From Variovorax sp. SG517 (GTDB lineage Bacteria > Pseudomonadota > Gammaproteobacteria > Burkholderiales > Burkholderiaceae_C): a DNA stretch of 64,000 nucleotides. Made by a program: the position numbers and the translations under genes. The stretch lies in NCBI RefSeq assembly GCF_013376045.1, contig NZ_JABMJG010000001.1:1084512-1148511 (forward strand), read 5' to 3'. Below the pieces are notes generated by a model, which saw nothing but the letters and a program-made list of their open reading frames with translations, was not told the DNA's origin and ran no database searches. The first letter of the stretch is position 1, and each line of letters starts with the position of its first letter. Positions 1 to 9,745 of the stretch are shown one piece after another.

Positions 1-416
1 TGGATCTCGGGGTAGCAGGCCACCTCGATGTGGAAGTCGCGGCCGGTCTCCTCGCGGATGAAGCCGACGAGGTCGCTCGCGTACTGGAACTCGCCGCCGA
101 TGCCGTAGCCGCTGGGCAGGTCGCCGCGCAGCGCCACCAGGCGCTTGACGCCCATGGCCTTCAGTTCGGCGAGCTGCTCGCGCACGGTGGCGCGCGTGGC
201 GCCGATGCACGAGAAGTGGCTCGCGGCATCCACGCCCTCGGACAGGATCTCCTGCACAGCACCGAAGGTGCCCTGGTGCGTGGAACCGCCCGCGCCGTAC
301 GTGACCGAGCAGAACTGCGGCTTGCGCGCGTACAGCTGCTGGCGCACCGCGCGCAGCTTGACCGCGCCTTCGGGCGTCTTGGTCGGGAAGAATTCGAAAC
401 TCAACGGAAGGCGCAC
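1..416 (-). CDS. metF: 5,10-methylenetetrahydrofolate reductase, N-terminal part (runs off the left edge)
   Basis: Reduces methylene-THF to 5-methyl-THF, the methyl donor for methionine synthesis, with a flavin cofactor. The visible N-terminal ~138 residues carry family landmarks: SFEFFPTKTPEG near the start, VTYGAGGST, HFSCIGATR and LVALRGDLP. The start is a GTG at 416 because an AAGGAG-type ribosome site lies just upstream (about 422-428) and the protein would begin directly at the conserved RLPLSFEFFP segment. It lies 10 nt after the tlyA stop, so it is probably the third gene of the riboswitch-controlled ahcY operon. The C-terminal part of the barrel is outside the window. Confidence 0.93.
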   Translation of the reverse strand, partial: MRLPLSFEFFPTKTPEGAVKLRAVRQQLYARKPQFCSVTYGAGGSTHQGTFGAVQEILSEGVDAASHFSCIGATRATVREQLAELKAMGVKRLVALRGDLPSGYGIGGEFQYASDLVGFIREETGRDFHIEVACYPEI

Positions 417-426
417 CTGCGTCTCC

Positions 427-1203
427 TTAGGAGCCGTTCGCGCGCACGGCACGCTCGGCGTGAATGAAAAACTCGCGATTGCCGTCGCCGCCGGCGATCG
501 GGCTGTCGAACCACTGCAGCACCTTGAGGCAGAGCGCCTCGCAGGCGTCGCGCAGGCGCTTCTCGACCACCGCGTACAGCGCGTCGTCGCGCACGATGCC
601 GCCCTTGCCGACCTGGCCGGGCTGCAGCTCGAACTGCGGCTTGACCAGCATCAGCAGCCGCCCGTCGTCGGCCAGGAACCCGACGATCGCCGGCAGCACC
701 AGCGTGAGCGAGATGAACGACAGGTCGCCCACGATCAGGTCGAAGCGCGCATCGCCCTCTTCGCCGAGATCGTCGGCCGACAGCGCACGCGCATTCACGC
801 CTTCGATGGCCACCACGCGCTCGTCCTCGCGCAGCCGCGCATGCAGCTGCCCGTGGCCGACGTCGACGCCCACCACCTTGGCCGCGCCGCGCTGCAGCAG
901 GCAATCGGTGAAACCGCCGGTCGACTGGCCCACGTCGAGGCACAGCCTGCCGGCCGGGTCGATCCCGCTCGCCGCCAGTGCGCCTTCGAGCTTGAGCCCG
1001 CCGCGCGACACGTAGCGCGCCTCCGCCGCATCAACGAGTTCGAGCTCGGCCGATTCGGGCACGTCGTCCTTGTTCTTGACGACATTGCGCCACGCATCGC
1101 TCGTGCCCGCGTCACGCCAGCGCAAGCCGCCGGCGATGAGCCGCACGGCCTGCGAACGCGACGCGGCCAGGCCGCGCTCCACCAGCAACTGATCGGCGCG
1201 CAT
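427..1203 (-). CDS. tlyA: TlyA-family S4/FtsJ-like RNA 2'-O-methyltransferase
   Basis: 258 residues, usual length for the family. An N-terminal S4 RNA-binding domain (about residues 1-60, RADQLLVERGLAASRSQA) is followed by a Rossmann methyltransferase domain with SAM motif I at residues 90-100 (DVGQSTGGFTD). Characterised TlyA proteins methylate cytidines of 16S/23S rRNA; older annotations call the family hemolysin A. It sits between ahcY and metF with short gaps (12 and 10 nt), so it is probably co-transcribed. A SAM-consuming enzyme inside an SAH-recycling operon is functionally coherent. The exact RNA target is not evident from sequence. Confidence 0.9.
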   Translation of the reverse strand: MRADQLLVERGLAASRSQAVRLIAGGLRWRDAGTSDAWRNVVKNKDDVPESAELELVDAAEARYVSRGGLKLEGALAASGIDPAGRLCLDVGQSTGGFTDCLLQRGAAKVVGVDVGHGQLHARLREDERVVAIEGVNARALSADDLGEEGDARFDLIVGDLSFISLTLVLPAIVGFLADDGRLLMLVKPQFELQPGQVGKGGIVRDDALYAVVEKRLRDACEALCLKVLQWFDSPIAGGDGNREFFIHAERAVRANGS

Positions 1204-1215
1204 GCGCTCTGCCGA

Positions 1216-2655
<1,440 letters not shown>

Positions 2656-2701
2656 GGGAACTCCAACAAAACTGGTTTGAAAGATGCCGCCGGATACGGG
2701 G

Positions 2702-2733
2702 AAAAAGGCTCACCGCAAGAACAGCGGGTGAGC
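2702..2733 (-). terminator. Riboswitch-controlled intrinsic terminator in the ahcY leader
   Basis: On the minus strand GCTCACCCGC (2733-2724) pairs with GCGGTGAGC (2716-2708), one bulged C, 7-nt loop, followed at once by a U run (2706-2702). The 5' arm shares four bases (2733-2730) with the 3' strand of the aptamer pseudoknot, so aptamer folding and the terminator exclude one another. Confidence 0.8.
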
Positions 2734-2790
2734 GTCGTTGCGATATGTGGTCCGAGCCTCACGCCTGACGGCGCTGCAACGCTCCTCGGA
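2730..2790 (-). promoter_or_regulatory. SAH riboswitch aptamer (ahcY leader)
   Basis: The minus-strand RNA begins UCCGAGGAGCGUUGCAG, which matches the remembered core of the SAH riboswitch class (GAGGAGCGYUGC). P1: UCCGAG (2790-2785) with CUCGGA (2756-2751). P2: GCGCC and GGCGU around a short loop within 2774-2761. Pseudoknot: GAGCGU (2784-2779) with ACGCUC (2735-2730). Gene context (ahcY, metF) is the known regulon for this class. Pairing was worked out by eye; an Rfam covariance search was not run. Confidence 0.9.
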
Positions 2791-2797
2791 GGGGCGG

Positions 2798-2826
2798 ATT
2801 GTAGACGGGGCCAAAGCCCACGCCAA
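2798..2826 (-). promoter_or_regulatory. Sigma70-type promoter of the ahcY operon
   Basis: Reading the minus strand, TTGGCG (2826-2821) and TACAAT (2803-2798) are separated by exactly 17 nt. Transcription would start near 2791, which is the first base of the SAH aptamer P1 stem, so promoter and aptamer fit together. Confidence 0.75.
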
Positions 2827-2955
2827 TGCTCGGTCGCCTGGCTGACATTTGTCACCCGCCGCAACAAAGCGACCTCTTGTTACGATTTCTTCGGGTTTGG
2901 TTCAGCAGCCAACCGGCCTGCTGTCGAGCCTATTTGAATACAAAAGGGCACAAAA

Positions 2956-5031
2956 ATGAGGATAACGAGGAATCTCGCTGGCTGGTGCATCGCCGCCTTG
3001 CTGGCGGCTTGCGGGGGAGGAGGTGGTGGCGGTTCCGGCGGCTTGTCGCTGTCGGCGGGCGGCAGTTCCAAGCCGGAAGCCCGGGCCGCCAAGACCCTGG
3101 GCGCGCCCGACGCGCGCAACGGCAGCTACCGCGTCTACGCGGCCAACGGCACGCAGCAGCAGCTCTCGGTCGACTTCGACGCCGGCAGCTACACCATGAC
3201 GGACAACCTCGGCGTGGCCGAGTCGGGCACCTTCGCAGAGGACTTCACCGAGCCGGGCACCTACGTGTTCGCGAGCAGCCGCATCACCACCGCGGCCAAC
3301 ACCTCGCGCTTCCGCGTGACGAGCGACGCCATCGTGGGCGCGTTCCCGTTCCAGACCGCGTACTCGAGCCCCACCGCGTATGCCGCGCAGCCCTTCGTGG
3401 CGGCGCGCGACTTCGTCACCACCGCGGCGCTGATCGACGGCACCTACAACCGCTTCAGCATCACGCGCAGCCCCGGCGGCGTGCAGGACTCGACGATCCT
3501 CTCGATGCGCCTGTCGGGCAGCGGCACGGTGCTGGAGATCTGCAACGACGCGATCATCTACAGGATCGACCTCTGCCCCGCGTCCTCGAAGCGCACCTAC
3601 GCGGTCACGGCCGGCACCGACGATGCCTGGGTCACGACCAACGTGGCCAACAGCAGCGACATCGGCGGCTTCCGCGTCGCGCGCATCGGCGGCCAGAACG
3701 TCTACCTGAATGGCGGCATCAGCGTCTCGCCGGCCCAGCAGTTCATGCGCATCGCCCTGCCCGAATCGTCGAGCTGGCCCACCACGCGCGGCATCGGCTC
3801 GTCGACCACGGGCAGCTGGGGCACGAACCTGATCAGCACGACCAGCACGGTGCGCACCTCCACCGGCACCGACGACACCTACGGCACCCTGACGATGCCG
3901 TTGGACAGCACCGCCTACGCGAACCAGCCCCTGGGCATCCGCGGCGTCAACTTCACCGGAGCGAACAAGTACTTCGCGATGCAGGCCGGCGAGCTTTCGG
4001 TGCTGGTGGGCGCGCGCAGCAACACCGCCACGCAGGGCTACATCCAGCTCAACCTGATCGACAACGGCGCCACGCCCGACGCACGCAACGGCCGCTACAA
4101 GGTCTACGCCACCAACGGCTCGCGGCAGACGCTCGCGCTGAACCTCGACAGCAAGCGCTACGAGATGACCGATGCCGCCGGCACCGTCGCCTCGGGCAGC
4201 TTCGCCGAGGACACGACGGAGGCGGGCAGCTTCATCTTCGACAGCAGCCGCATCACGAGCCCCGCGAACACGGCGCGCTTCCGCTTCACGACGGACACGG
4301 TGGTCGGCGCGTTCCCGTTCGCGGTCGCGCAGGTCACGCCCGAGAGCTATGCCGTGCGGCCCTTCGTGGCATCGCGCGCACTGGTGAAGACGCAGGCCGC
4401 GCTCGACGGCACCTACAACCGGCTGGGCATCAACATGACGGCCACCGGCGGCGATTCGTCGATCACCCAGATCCAGATCGCCAACGGCGGCACCATGCTC
4501 TACCTGTGCAACGACAACGTGATCTACCGGATCGACAACTGTCCGACCGCATCCGTGCGGACCTACACGGTGTCGGCCGGCCCGACCGTGGACACCTGGC
4601 ACATCGTGAGCACCACCAACCCGGCCGACAACGGCAACTTCGGCATCGCGCGCATCGGTGGCGAGAACGTCTACCTCGGGGCGGGCATCAACTCCTCGAC
4701 GCCCACGATCTCGCAGTTCCGCATCGGCCTGCCCGAACGCGCCACATGGCCCACCGTCATCGCACGCGGCGGCGCCACCAGCGGCGGCTGGGGCAGCGCC
4801 GGCCTCGATGCGTCGTACTACGCGCGCACGCAGACGCTCCCTGACGGCACCAGCGCCACGCTCGCCGCGACGCTGGGCTCCATGGGCACGAACGGTCCGC
4901 TCAACATGCGCGCGGCGACTTTCACCGGGCCGAACTACCACTTCGCCAGCCAAAGCAGCAAGCTCTTCGCGATGGTCGGCTCGCGCAACCCGGCCACGGC
5001 CGGCGCGATGGAGATCGGCCTGATCGACTGA
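2956..5031 (+). CDS. Two-module lipoprotein, paralogue 1 (unrecognised family)
   Basis: 691 residues. A type II signal peptide ends in lipobox LAAC with Cys19, followed by a glycine run, so the mature protein should be lipid-anchored. Two tandem modules of about 323 residues begin near D52 and D375. Each opens with DARNGxYxVYAxNG, then GTFAED, SSRIT, VGAFPF, a DGTYNR segment, a cysteine pair (CNDxxIYRIDxC in both copies), an ARIGG segment, a WPT segment, and ends with a GYIQLNLID or MEIGLID strand. The composition (many Gly, Thr, Ser, Asn, Tyr; no catalytic motif) suggests beta-rich surface or periplasmic domains. Paralogues lie at 9746-16567. Start ATG has AGGG upstream; a strong terminator follows. 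I know no function for it. Confidence 0.85.
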   Translation: MRITRNLAGWCIAALLAACGGGGGGGSGGLSLSAGGSSKPEARAAKTLGAPDARNGSYRVYAANGTQQQLSVDFDAGSYTMTDNLGVAESGTFAEDFTEPGTYVFASSRITTAANTSRFRVTSDAIVGAFPFQTAYSSPTAYAAQPFVAARDFVTTAALIDGTYNRFSITRSPGGVQDSTILSMRLSGSGTVLEICNDAIIYRIDLCPASSKRTYAVTAGTDDAWVTTNVANSSDIGGFRVARIGGQNVYLNGGISVSPAQQFMRIALPESSSWPTTRGIGSSTTGSWGTNLISTTSTVRTSTGTDDTYGTLTMPLDSTAYANQPLGIRGVNFTGANKYFAMQAGELSVLVGARSNTATQGYIQLNLIDNGATPDARNGRYKVYATNGSRQTLALNLDSKRYEMTDAAGTVASGSFAEDTTEAGSFIFDSSRITSPANTARFRFTTDTVVGAFPFAVAQVTPESYAVRPFVASRALVKTQAALDGTYNRLGINMTATGGDSSITQIQIANGGTMLYLCNDNVIYRIDNCPTASVRTYTVSAGPTVDTWHIVSTTNPADNGNFGIARIGGENVYLGAGINSSTPTISQFRIGLPERATWPTVIARGGATSGGWGSAGLDASYYARTQTLPDGTSATLAATLGSMGTNGPLNMRAATFTGPNYHFASQSSKLFAMVGSRNPATAGAMEIGLID

Positions 5032-5058
5032 CGCCGCGAGCGCTTCGCTCCGAATGAA

Positions 5059-5096
5059 GGCCGCATGCCGCGTTGCGAGGCATGCGGCCTTTTTTC
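5059..5096 (+). terminator. Intrinsic terminator after lipoprotein 1
   Basis: Perfect 11-bp stem GGCCGCATGCC (5059-5069) / GGCATGCGGCC (5079-5089) with a 9-nt loop, followed by TTTTTTC. It lies 28 nt after the stop codon. Confidence 0.92.
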
Positions 5097-5181
5097 TTGC
5101 TCATTCAGGGCTAAGTCGGCCGCCAGCACGATTCGCCGGCGGGACGTACATTGACCAGCCCCATCGTCCCCGAAAGCCCAC

Positions 5182-5829
5182 ATGCCGATTCATTCGTCCA
5201 GCGCGTCCAAGGCTCCCCTGCTCGCCGCCGTTGCCGCCCTTTGCCTGACAGCCCTCCTGCCGGCCGTCGCCTCGGCCCAGAACGCCGACACCGTCCGCAT
5301 CCGCGGCACCCTCGTGCGCGTCGACGCCAGCACCCTCGTGGTGCAGGCCCGCGGCGGCGAGGTCGTCTCGCTCGCGCGTCCGGCCGACCTGGCCGTCTCC
5401 GAGGTCTATCCGATCAAGCTCTCGGACATCAAGCGCGGCAGCTTCATCGGCACCGCCGCCATGCCGCAGGCCGACGGCACGCAGAAGGCGCTCGAAGTGG
5501 TCGTGTTCCCCGAGGCCGCGCGCGGCACCGGCGAGGGCCATCGCCCCTGGGACCTGCTGCCCGAAAGCACCATGACCAACGCCACCGTCGCCGACCTGGC
5601 CGCGGCGCCGAAGTCGGTGCGCGGCGGCCAGCAGCTGCATCTGACCTACAAGGGTGGCGAGAAGACCGTCGTGGTGCCGCCCGACGTGCCGGTGGTCACC
5701 TTCCGCCCCGGCACCGACGCGCTGCTGGTGCCCGGCGCCCGCGTGCTGGTCAACGCGCAGGAGAAGAACGGCACGCCCACCGCGTTGCGCGTGACCGCCG
5801 GGCGCAACGGCTTCGCGCCGCCGATGTAG
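5182..5829 (+). CDS. Exported protein of unknown function
   Basis: 215 residues. The N-terminus is a type I signal peptide with a hydrophobic core (about residues 11-30) and a likely AxA cleavage site at ASAQ. The mature part is beta-rich: repeated short strands such as VRIRGTLVRVDASTLVV and LHLTYKGGEKTVVVP suggest an OB- or DUF5666-like barrel that reads as a small periplasmic binding or scaffold protein. No catalytic residues are recognisable. It stands alone between a terminator and the phasin gene, on the same strand. Function unassigned. Confidence 0.75.
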   Translation: MPIHSSSASKAPLLAAVAALCLTALLPAVASAQNADTVRIRGTLVRVDASTLVVQARGGEVVSLARPADLAVSEVYPIKLSDIKRGSFIGTAAMPQADGTQKALEVVVFPEAARGTGEGHRPWDLLPESTMTNATVADLAAAPKSVRGGQQLHLTYKGGEKTVVVPPDVPVVTFRPGTDALLVPGARVLVNAQEKNGTPTALRVTAGRNGFAPPM

Positions 5830-5995
5830 GCCAGGCCGCGAGCGGGAAGACCGGCACCCAAGGGAAATCCCGCAGGCATTTTTGTCGCGGCGGCAACCTG
5901 CGGCGCTCCGGCGCGGCGTATCGTGGCGAGGGATTTTTGCCGTCAGGCTTGGTCCCCGCCATCCACACGTCCAACGTCACAGGAGATTCCGCACC

Positions 5996-6499
5996 ATGGC
6001 CACTGCCAAGAAAGCCGCCGCGAAGAAGACCACCGCCAGCAGTAGCAGCAGCAGTACCTCCGGCACGAAGAAGGCGGCGCCGAACGCCGCGGACATGCTC
6101 AACCCGCTGAAAGGCATGGCCGACCGGCTGCAGAGCCTCAACCTGACCGGCGGCGCCGGCAAGCTGCTGGAGAGCGGCCGCAAGGACCTGGCCGCCCTGA
6201 TGCAGGCCAACGAGAAGTCCTACCAGGGCCTGCAGACCGTGGTGCAGCGGCAGACCGAGATGATCAAGAGCGCCATTTCCGAGTGGCAGGCCGCCGCCAA
6301 GGAAATGCCGGGCAAGGACCCGAAGGAAAACCTCGCCAAGCTCGACGAGCTCGGCCGCCAGTCGTTCCAGCGCGCCATCGACGACATCAAGGAGCTGGCC
6401 AACCTCGCGGCCAAGTCGCAGGCCGACGCCTTCGACGTGGTGCGCCAGCGCATCCAGGCCAACGTGGACGAAGTGACGAAGCTGCTCCAGCGCAAGTAG
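5996..6499 (+). CDS. Phasin (PHA granule-associated protein)
   Basis: 167 residues. A Lys/Ala/Ser-rich N-terminal tail (1-30, AKKAAAKKT) precedes an amphipathic all-helical body with the phasin-type pattern (MQANEKSYQGLQTVVQRQTEMI, LGRQSFQRAIDDIKELANLAAKSQADAFDVV). Phasins coat polyhydroxyalkanoate granules and control their size. The start at 5996 is chosen because AGGAGA lies 9 nt upstream and the tail starts there. It is followed 16 nt later by a hydrolase and then the PHA synthase genes, which supports the call. The Lys-rich tail might also contact DNA, as in PhaM/PhaF-type proteins. Confidence 0.9.
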   Translation: MATAKKAAAKKTTASSSSSSTSGTKKAAPNAADMLNPLKGMADRLQSLNLTGGAGKLLESGRKDLAALMQANEKSYQGLQTVVQRQTEMIKSAISEWQAAAKEMPGKDPKENLAKLDELGRQSFQRAIDDIKELANLAAKSQADAFDVVRQRIQANVDEVTKLLQRK

Positions 6500-6515
6500 G
6501 CACGAGGGCCCACGC

Positions 6516-7436
<921 letters not shown>

Positions 7437-7488
7437 GGCAGCGGCGACAGGAACAAGGCGACAGACAGGAAAGAAGGGAGCTTCCGCC

Positions 7489-7908
7489 ATGACGAACAAG
7501 TTCTCTCCCCTCGACCCCATGGCCATGTGGCGCGAACTCACGGCCCAGTGGGAAAAGAGCACCAACGAATTCGCCAACGAGACCATGGCCTCGGACCCGT
7601 TCCGGCAGGGCATGCACGGCGGCATGAACGCCTCGCTCACCGCGCAGAAGGCGCTGGGCGACCTGATGGCCCGCTACCTCACGATGCTGAACCTGCCGAC
7701 GCGCGCCGACCTGCAGGCGCTTGGCGAACAGCTGCAGCGTATCGACGACCATCTGGCGCGCATCGCCCGCGCGGTGGAAGGAAGCGGCGCCGCCGCGGCA
7801 TCCGCCGCGCCCGGACCGCGCCGCACACGCCAGCCGCCGAGCCCGCCGCCAGCCACGGCGACCCGGCCCGCACGCACGCGCAAGCCCGCGGGAAAGCGCC
7901 CGTCATGA
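7489..7908 (+). CDS. Short PhaE/PhaR-like PHA synthase subunit
   Basis: 139 residues. The N-terminal half (PMAMWRELTAQWEKSTNEF) is helical and resembles the start of PhaE and phasin-like proteins. The segment MLNLPTRADLQALGEQLQRIDDHL matches the C-terminal signature of PhaE/PhaR (LP[TS]R-x-D followed by a heptad-like helix). A Pro/Arg/Ala-rich tail follows. Characterised class III PhaE is about 350 residues and class IV PhaR about 200, so this subunit is unusually small. A GGGAG site precedes the ATG. Its stop overlaps the phaC start (ATGA), implying stoichiometric co-translation with the catalytic subunit. The assignment rests on this motif and on the neighbour. Confidence 0.72.
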   Translation: MTNKFSPLDPMAMWRELTAQWEKSTNEFANETMASDPFRQGMHGGMNASLTAQKALGDLMARYLTMLNLPTRADLQALGEQLQRIDDHLARIARAVEGSGAAAASAAPGPRRTRQPPSPPPATATRPARTRKPAGKRPS

Positions 7909-8978
7909 ACGCCGAAGCCGACGCCTTCGCCCTGCCCGACATCGCCTCGGAGATCGAGCGCGCGATCCAGCGCAACATCAAGGGCCTGGACTTCCTCACC
8001 ACCACCGCCCCTTCCGTCGGCCAGACGCCCAAGGACGAGATCCATCGCCGCGGCACGCTGAGCCTGTATCACTACCGGCCGATGGCCGACGAGATCTACC
8101 GCGTGCCGCTGCTGATCGTGATGGCGACCACCAACCGCGGCTACATCCTCGACCTGGCGCCGGGCCAGAGCATGGTCGAGCACCTGCTGCTGCAGGGCTA
8201 CGACGTCTACATGATGGACTGGAACGCGCCGCGCCCGCAGGAAAAATACCTGCGCATCGAGGACTACGTGCTCGACTTCATCCCCGATTCCATCCGCCGC
8301 GTGCAGGAGCGCTCGGGCGAGGAAGACGTCACGCTCGTGGGCTACTGCATGGGCGGCGTGCTCTCCACGCTGTACGCCGCGCTGCACTCCGGCGGGCCGA
8401 TGAAGAACCTCGCGCTCTTCACCACGCCCATCGACTTCAGCCGCATGAAGCTCTTCCATGCGTGGTCGGACCGCCGCTACTTCGACGTCGACCGGCTCAT
8501 CGACACCGTGGGCAACGTGCCGCCCGAGATGCTCTTCGCCTCCTTCGACATGCTGCGCCCCGCCGGCCGCAGCGCGGGCATGGTGCAGCTGTGGGACAAC
8601 CTGGACAACGACGAATTCGTCAAGTCGTACCGCATGTTCGACCGCTGGGGCAACGAGATGCTGCCGCTGGCCGGCGAGTACTTCCGCCAGACCGTCAAGG
8701 AGCTCATGTGGGGCAACAAGCTGCACAAGGGCGAGCTGGTGATCGGCGGGCAGAAGGTGCAGCTGAAGAACATCAAGGTGCCGGTGCTGCACGCCCTCGC
8801 GCAGCACGACCACATCGTTCCCTACGAGGCCGGGCAGCCGCTCGTGGACGGCATCGGCTCCGCCGACAAGGAGGAAGTGGTGCTCAAGGGCGGCCACGTC
8901 AGCCTCGCCGCCGGGCCCAACGCGGTGCGCAGGCTGTGGCCCAAACTGGACGAATGGCTTGGAGTGCGATCGACATGA
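7905..8978 (+). CDS. phaC: Class III-type polyhydroxyalkanoate synthase, catalytic subunit
   Basis: Polymerises (R)-3-hydroxyacyl-CoA into PHA at the granule surface. 357 residues, the class III/IV size rather than the ~590 of class I synthases usual in betaproteobacteria. The lipase-like box GYCMG places the nucleophile at Cys148; the acid is Asp302 (QHDHIVP) and the base His331 (KGGHVS). The Allochromatium class III enzyme uses Cys149, Asp302 and His331, so the spacing matches almost exactly. DWNAPRPQEKYL is also typical. The start overlaps the upstream small subunit and the stop overlaps the GNAT gene by ATGA. Confidence 0.93.
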   Translation: MNAEADAFALPDIASEIERAIQRNIKGLDFLTTTAPSVGQTPKDEIHRRGTLSLYHYRPMADEIYRVPLLIVMATTNRGYILDLAPGQSMVEHLLLQGYDVYMMDWNAPRPQEKYLRIEDYVLDFIPDSIRRVQERSGEEDVTLVGYCMGGVLSTLYAALHSGGPMKNLALFTTPIDFSRMKLFHAWSDRRYFDVDRLIDTVGNVPPEMLFASFDMLRPAGRSAGMVQLWDNLDNDEFVKSYRMFDRWGNEMLPLAGEYFRQTVKELMWGNKLHKGELVIGGQKVQLKNIKVPVLHALAQHDHIVPYEAGQPLVDGIGSADKEEVVLKGGHVSLAAGPNAVRRLWPKLDEWLGVRST

Positions 8979-9583
8979 GCATCACCACCGTGACCGACTC
9001 CTTCTCGCGGACCTACCCGCGCACCGTGACCAGCAGCGAGGGCAGCATCGTCCTGCGCCTGATGGCCGCCGAAGACGCCGACGCCGTGCTCGCCTTCGCG
9101 CAGGCATTGCCGGCGCACGACCTGCTCTTTCTGCCGCGCGACATCACCCAGCCCAAGGTGATGAACGCCTGGGTGCGCGCCATCGAGCGCGGCGACATCG
9201 ACAGCGTGCTCGCGGTGCGCGAGAACGCCGTGCTCGGCTGCGCGGCGGTGATCCGCGACCCGCACTCCTGGTCCAGCCACGTCGCCGAACTGCGCGTGCT
9301 CGCCGCCCCCGAGCTGCGCGGCAGCGGCCTGGGCCACAAGCTCGCGCGCGAGGCCTGCGCCCTGGCCATCGAGCGCGGGGCGGAAAAGCTAGTCGCCCGC
9401 ATGACCGTCGACCAGCGCGGCGCCATCGCCGTCTTCCAGGCCCTGGGCTTCAAGCCGGAGGCGCTGCTGGGCAAGCACGTGAAGGACCGCCAGGGCATCG
9501 CGCACGACATCGTGGTGCTGAGCCAGGACGTGGCGCGGTTCGAGGCGCAGATGCGGGCGTATGGGATGACGGAGGCGTTCTAG
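8975..9583 (+). CDS. GNAT-family N-acetyltransferase
   Basis: 202 residues, cytoplasmic. The acetyl-CoA-binding region is ELRVLAAPELRGSGLGHKLAREAC, with the R/Q-x-x-G-x-G/A-type loop RGSGLG, followed by the usual helix and a C-terminal strand. Start ATG overlaps the phaC stop (ATGA), so it is translationally coupled to the PHA synthase. The substrate is not predictable: it could acetylate a protein, an amino acid derivative or a small amine. Location suggests, without proof, a link to carbon-storage physiology. Confidence 0.85.
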   Translation: MSITTVTDSFSRTYPRTVTSSEGSIVLRLMAAEDADAVLAFAQALPAHDLLFLPRDITQPKVMNAWVRAIERGDIDSVLAVRENAVLGCAAVIRDPHSWSSHVAELRVLAAPELRGSGLGHKLAREACALAIERGAEKLVARMTVDQRGAIAVFQALGFKPEALLGKHVKDRQGIAHDIVVLSQDVARFEAQMRAYGMTEAF

Positions 9584-9745
9584 AAAAACTCTGCCCGACC
9601 GGAATTCAGGCAACTTTTTCGCGATTACTGTTATAAAAAGTATCCAAAACCAGCAATCGTAGATACGATTCCGGCACAAGTGCTCGGAGGGAGCACCCAG
9701 GCCGATGCCCACCCGCATCAAAGAGCCGATCCGGAGAAGCAAGCA

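Noticed and set aside
9584..9745. Possible promoter (TATAAA near 9630) upstream of lipoprotein 2
   Set aside because: No matching -35 at a proper distance could be found, so it is not reported as a feature.
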